Positions 61,207-64,000 of a stretch of 64,000 nt of DNA are shown in pieces (the first letter of the stretch is position 1; each line of letters opens with the position of its first letter). The position numbers and the translations under genes were made by a program. The notes under the pieces are model-generated. The model was not told the DNA's origin, searched no databases, and saw nothing but the letters and a program-made list of their open reading frames with translations. The stretch is from Clostridiales bacterium (lineage in GTDB: Bacteria; Bacillota; Clostridia; Lachnospirales; Lachnospiraceae): assembly GCA_015655075.1 (NCBI GenBank), contig JAATFT010000022.1, forward strand, positions 1-64,000. Direction: 5' to 3'.

Positions 61207-61621
61207 TATTTGTAAATTTGTGGTTGAGAGAAAGCATAATTTCATAAAATATAATTCTGTTTAATCTTACAGGCAGGTTCCCCGCTTCTTAGAGCGTGTT
61301 TGAAAAATCATCGCACCGTTCTGAATGCCCCACTTTGCGGTATTCTGCGTCGCAATTTTGGGAGCGTAGCACCACTTCCCACGGTGGGGTTTTTTATATG
61401 GGGTTCTTTCTCTGCAAAATCGAATCACTACATCTGGAAGCTGCTTAAAATTTCACATAATCTTCCTTTCTGCGTTTATCCTGCCTATATGATAAAAAAT
61501 AATTGACAAATTGCATAAATCAGTATAGACTTTATCCGTTAAAAGCGCTACACTTTACTGCTTTAAAGCGGCTTTGCACTGAAATTTAAAGCAATAATAG
61601 TTAAAAAAGAAGGAGGAAGCT
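61207..61621. other. Intergenic region with repeats and promoter
   Basis: It contains a half copy of the palindromic repeat (about 61266-61290) joined to a family B MITE fragment (61291-61370). CCCACGGTGGGG-type sequence with TTTTTT follows near 61375. A promoter candidate is TTGACA (61503-61508) with TATAGA (61524-61529), spacing 15. No gene is supported. Confidence 0.45.
61291..61370. repeat. Family B MITE-like element, left part
   Basis: AGAGCGTGTTTGAAAAATCA, CCCCACTTTGCGGTATTCTG and CGTCGCAATTTTGGGAGCGT match the copies at 22133 and 25088. It begins exactly where the palindromic repeat is cut (CTTCTTAGAGCG), suggesting insertion at a TA inside that repeat. Confidence 0.6.
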
Positions 61622-62611
61622 ATGAAAAAAATGAAAAAAGCAATGTCCGTTATTTTAATTGCATTATTAGCAGGTACATCCCTTGCAGGCTGCAGCACGA
61701 AAGAGGATGCTTCAAAGGATGACATTTTCCGTATCGGGGTGGATCAATTAGAAGAACATGCCGCACTGGACGCTTCTTATAAGGGTTTTGTGGATGCCCT
61801 GGCAGAAGCGGGCTATGTTGACGGTGAAAAAATTACGATTGATTACCAGAATGCCCAGGGAGATAAGGCTAATGCCAATACCATAGCCACAAAGCTGGTT
61901 AATGATAACAATGATTTAATTTTGGCGATTGCGACTCCCGCTTCCCAGGCGGTTGCCAATGCGACAAAAGATATTCCTGTTTTGGTTACAGCGGTTACGG
62001 ACCCTGCGGCCGCAGGTTTAGCGGCCTCCAATGAAGCGCCGGGCGGTAATGTATCCGGAACCTCTGACTTAACGCCGGTTAAGGAACAGATTGACTTATT
62101 AAAACAATTAATCCCGGATGCAAAAAAAATTGCAATATTATACTGCTCCAGTGAAGTTAATTCCAAGATACAGGTGGATTTAGCCATCAAAGCAGCAGAG
62201 GCGTTAGGTATTGAGTCCCAGGAAACGACGGTATCCAACACCAATGAAATTCAGCAGGTTGTGGAATCCTTAATCGGAAAAGTGGATGCTATCTATGCAC
62301 CGACGGATAATGTAATAGCAAAGGCTATGCCCACGGTTGCCCAGGTTGCCAACGCCAACGGGCTCCCTGTCATCTGCGGAGAAGAAGGCATGGTTGATAA
62401 GGGCGGTTTGGCTACATATGGCATAGATTATTATGAACTTGGTAAATTAACCGGAAAGCAGGCGGTTAAAATTATTGAAGGAACAGCTACCACGGCAGAA
62501 ATGCCTATTGAATATCTGTCGGTGGAGGAATGTGAATTATCAATAAACGAAGAGGTCGCGGCTCAATTGGGGATTGAAATTCCCGCTGATTTGACGGAAG
62601 ATAAGGAATAA
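61622..62611 (+). CDS. ABC transporter substrate-binding lipoprotein (TrpX-like)
   Basis: AAGGAGGAAG precedes ATG 61622. The 329-aa product has a lipoprotein signal ending AGTSLAGCSTKED. It is an ABC_sub_bind family protein with IGVDQLEEHAALDASYKGFV, IATPASQAVANATKDIPVLV and a C-terminal GIDYYELGKLTGKQAVKIIE. Members such as TrpX bind tryptophan or other aromatic or nucleoside ligands. The ligand here is not shown. Confidence 0.88.
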   Translation: MKKMKKAMSVILIALLAGTSLAGCSTKEDASKDDIFRIGVDQLEEHAALDASYKGFVDALAEAGYVDGEKITIDYQNAQGDKANANTIATKLVNDNNDLILAIATPASQAVANATKDIPVLVTAVTDPAAAGLAASNEAPGGNVSGTSDLTPVKEQIDLLKQLIPDAKKIAILYCSSEVNSKIQVDLAIKAAEALGIESQETTVSNTNEIQQVVESLIGKVDAIYAPTDNVIAKAMPTVAQVANANGLPVICGEEGMVDKGGLATYGIDYYELGKLTGKQAVKIIEGTATTAEMPIEYLSVEECELSINEEVAAQLGIEIPADLTEDKE

Positions 62612-62625
62612 AAATAAATTACAGG

Positions 62626-62673
62626 TAAGTCTCAAACCCACCGCTTATGCTTTGTTAAGAAGCGGGGGACTTA
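62626..62673. repeat. Palindromic repeat, inverted copy
   Basis: AAGTCTCAAACCCACCGCTT, a centre with TTTGTTAAGAAGCG, and GGGGGACTT. Its reverse complement matches 25363-25411 closely. It lies between the binding-protein and permease genes. Confidence 0.65.
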
Positions 62674-62749
62674 CCCGTAAGGTTAAATGCATGTACAAGA
62701 ATTGACAGGGACAGTCTTTCTTGCTTTATGGGAAGGGTAAGGTATTATT

Positions 62750-63694
62750 ATGATTATAAAAATAGCAACAGCCCTACTGTTGGCCGGAGTAGGCGCTGTT
62801 TGGCAGGGACTTTTCTGGGCGATCCTTGCCATCGGAGTTTATATTTCCTTTCGGATATTGGATTTTGCAGACATGACCAGTGAAGGCAGCTTTGCTTTGG
62901 GAGGCTGTGTCAGCGCCACTGTTATAGTAAGCTGGGGATGGAACCCTTTCTTAAGCCTACTTATAGCTGTGATAGCGGGAATGCTGTCCGGAGTGGTAAC
63001 GGGCCTTTTACATACCAAATTAAAGATACCCGCTATTCTTTCCGGCATTCTGTCCATGATAGCTTTGTATTCCATCAATTTAAGAATTATGGGACAGGCC
63101 AATACGTCCCTTCTTGGAGAAAAAACCGTTATATCCGAAATAAAAGGCCTCCTGCCGGCGGCAAAAGATATGGGAATAAAGGATTCCTCCTTACAGACGA
63201 TGGTCTGCATTGGACTTGGCCTTGTTTTTGCTTTATTAGTCATTGTTCTTTTATACTGGTTTTTCGGAACGGAAATCGGCTGCGTGCTCCGTGCCACCGG
63301 CAATAACGAAGCCATGGTGCGGGCTCAGGGAGCCAATACGGATCTGATGAAAATATTGGGTCTGGCAATCGGCAACGGTTTAATCGGATTATCCGGCGGT
63401 CTTGTTACCCAAAGCTACGGATATGCGGATGTTACTATAGGGGTGGGAGCCATTGTAATAGGACTTGCCTCCATTGTCATCGGGGAAGTCGTATTTCGCA
63501 AACGCAGATCCTTTGCCCGTAAACTTGCGGCAATCGTCTGCGGTTCCGTTATTTACCGCATTATTATAGCTTTTGTATATCAGCTTGGCCTGAATACCAA
63601 CGATCTTAAACTTTTGACCGCCGTTTTAGTTGCAGTAGCACTGTCCGTGCCTGTCTTAAAGAAACAAAAAGTCAAAGTTCGCAGGGAGGTCTGA
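62750..63694 (+). CDS. ABC transporter permease (TrpY-like, branched-chain type)
   Basis: The 314-aa protein has about eight membrane segments of the BPD_transp_2 type. FRILDFADMTSEGSFALGGC lies near the N-terminus, GNNEAMVRAQGANTDLMKIL marks the cytoplasmic loop, and VGAIVIGLASIVIGEVVFRK follows. GGGAAGGGT precedes ATG 62750. It sits between the binding protein and the ATPase. Confidence 0.88.
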   Translation: MIIKIATALLLAGVGAVWQGLFWAILAIGVYISFRILDFADMTSEGSFALGGCVSATVIVSWGWNPFLSLLIAVIAGMLSGVVTGLLHTKLKIPAILSGILSMIALYSINLRIMGQANTSLLGEKTVISEIKGLLPAAKDMGIKDSSLQTMVCIGLGLVFALLVIVLLYWFFGTEIGCVLRATGNNEAMVRAQGANTDLMKILGLAIGNGLIGLSGGLVTQSYGYADVTIGVGAIVIGLASIVIGEVVFRKRRSFARKLAAIVCGSVIYRIIIAFVYQLGLNTNDLKLLTAVLVAVALSVPVLKKQKVKVRREV

Positions 63695-63698
63695 TAGA

Positions 63699-64000
63699 AT
63701 GCTTACTATAACAAATTTATATAAAACCTTTAATCCGGGCACAATAAATGAAAAAATAGTTTTAAACGGATTGGAACTGAAGCTGGAGCCGGCGGATTTT
63801 GTTACCATTATCGGGGGCAACGGAGCCGGTAAATCAACCGTGCTCAATATGATTGCCGGCGTGCATTTCCCGGATGAAGGCTCCATTACTTTAGGCGGAG
63901 TGGATATTACCAAACTGCCGGAATATGTAAGGGCTAAATATCTTGGCAGGGTTTTTCAGGACCCTATGCTTGGAACTGCCGCTGATATGGAAATTGAAGA
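63699..64000 (+). CDS. ABC transporter ATPase (partial, TrpZ-like)
   Basis: ATG 63699 follows GGGAGGT and starts 4 bp after the permease stop. The visible 100 residues include LTITNLYKTFNPGTINEK, Walker A IIGGNGAGKST and the Q-loop VFQDPMLGTAADMEIEE, after which the window ends. The TAADMEIEE segment is typical of the ATPase paired with ABC_sub_bind transporters. Confidence 0.88.
   Translation, partial: MLTITNLYKTFNPGTINEKIVLNGLELKLEPADFVTIIGGNGAGKSTVLNMIAGVHFPDEGSITLGGVDITKLPEYVRAKYLGRVFQDPMLGTAADMEIE

Overview
The window looks like a low-GC anaerobic Clostridia chromosome, most like a Lachnospiraceae relative. The signs are AAGGAGG-type ribosome binding sites, TTGACA/TATAAT promoters, a Spo0E-like protein, a PdaB-like polysaccharide deacetylase and a complete anaerobic (cobalt-early) cobalamin pathway. 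No tRNA or rRNA gene was recognised.

Layout. (1) 1-15.7 kb: a polysaccharide deacetylase gene is split in frame by an element of about 15 kb (470-15441). A 15-bp direct repeat (GTGGATTCCCTGGAC) marks both junctions, and a large serine recombinase lies just inside the left one. The element is a patchwork: broken phage head and scaffold genes, small phage-type ORFs, a RelE/ParE remnant, the tail of a second serine recombinase, a two-component system with an FtsX-type ABC transporter, a PadR-controlled ABC transporter whose ATPase gene carries a nonsense codon, and two zinc-ribbon proteins next to the right junction. (2) 15.9-18.3 kb: a ruined defence island. It holds a frameshifted excisionase-like HTH gene, a collapsed type I-C CRISPR-Cas locus (cas3 tail joined to cas4, cas1 head joined to cas2 tail, two identical 32-bp repeats around one 34-bp spacer) and the C-terminus of a Rad50/SMC-like ATPase. 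(3) 18.4-25.7 kb: a short-chain dehydrogenase, a 7TM histidine kinase, a second related kinase that is damaged and lacks the phosphoacceptor His, a response regulator with a BTAD-type output region, and a small Spo0E-like protein. (4) 25.7-28.6 kb, minus strand: secD-secF and an unknown membrane protein. (5) 28.9-49.7 kb: a cobalamin riboswitch followed by a co-directional run of 23 coding sequences. These cover cobalt uptake (cbiMNQO), chelation (cbiK), corrin ring construction (cbiL, D, F, G, H, J, ET, C), amidation (cbiA, cobQ), adenosylation (cobO-type) and the nucleotide loop (cobT, U, S, C, cbiB, cobD). Uroporphyrinogen methylation and precorrin-2 oxidation are not encoded here. (6) 49.7-59.2 kb: two XRE regulators, then a polyamine locus with an XRE-cupin regulator, a PII-family protein, potABCD, a putrescine-type aminotransferase and an aldehyde dehydrogenase. 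A shared motif lies upstream of the regulator gene and inside the -35/-10 spacer of the PII-pot promoter. (7) 59.6-61.2 kb: motAB. (8) 61.6-64 kb: a lipoprotein/permease/ATPase transporter of the TrpXYZ type, cut by the window end.

Intergenic regions carry several families of short inverted-repeat elements (MITE-like, about 95-160 bp) and a palindrome of about 50 bp. They abut or interrupt several genes, including the damaged second kinase. The observations most worth following are the in-frame interruption of the deacetylase, the collapsed I-C CRISPR locus, the PII-polyamine locus with its shared operator motif, and the twin PadR operator sites beside a dead ATPase gene.
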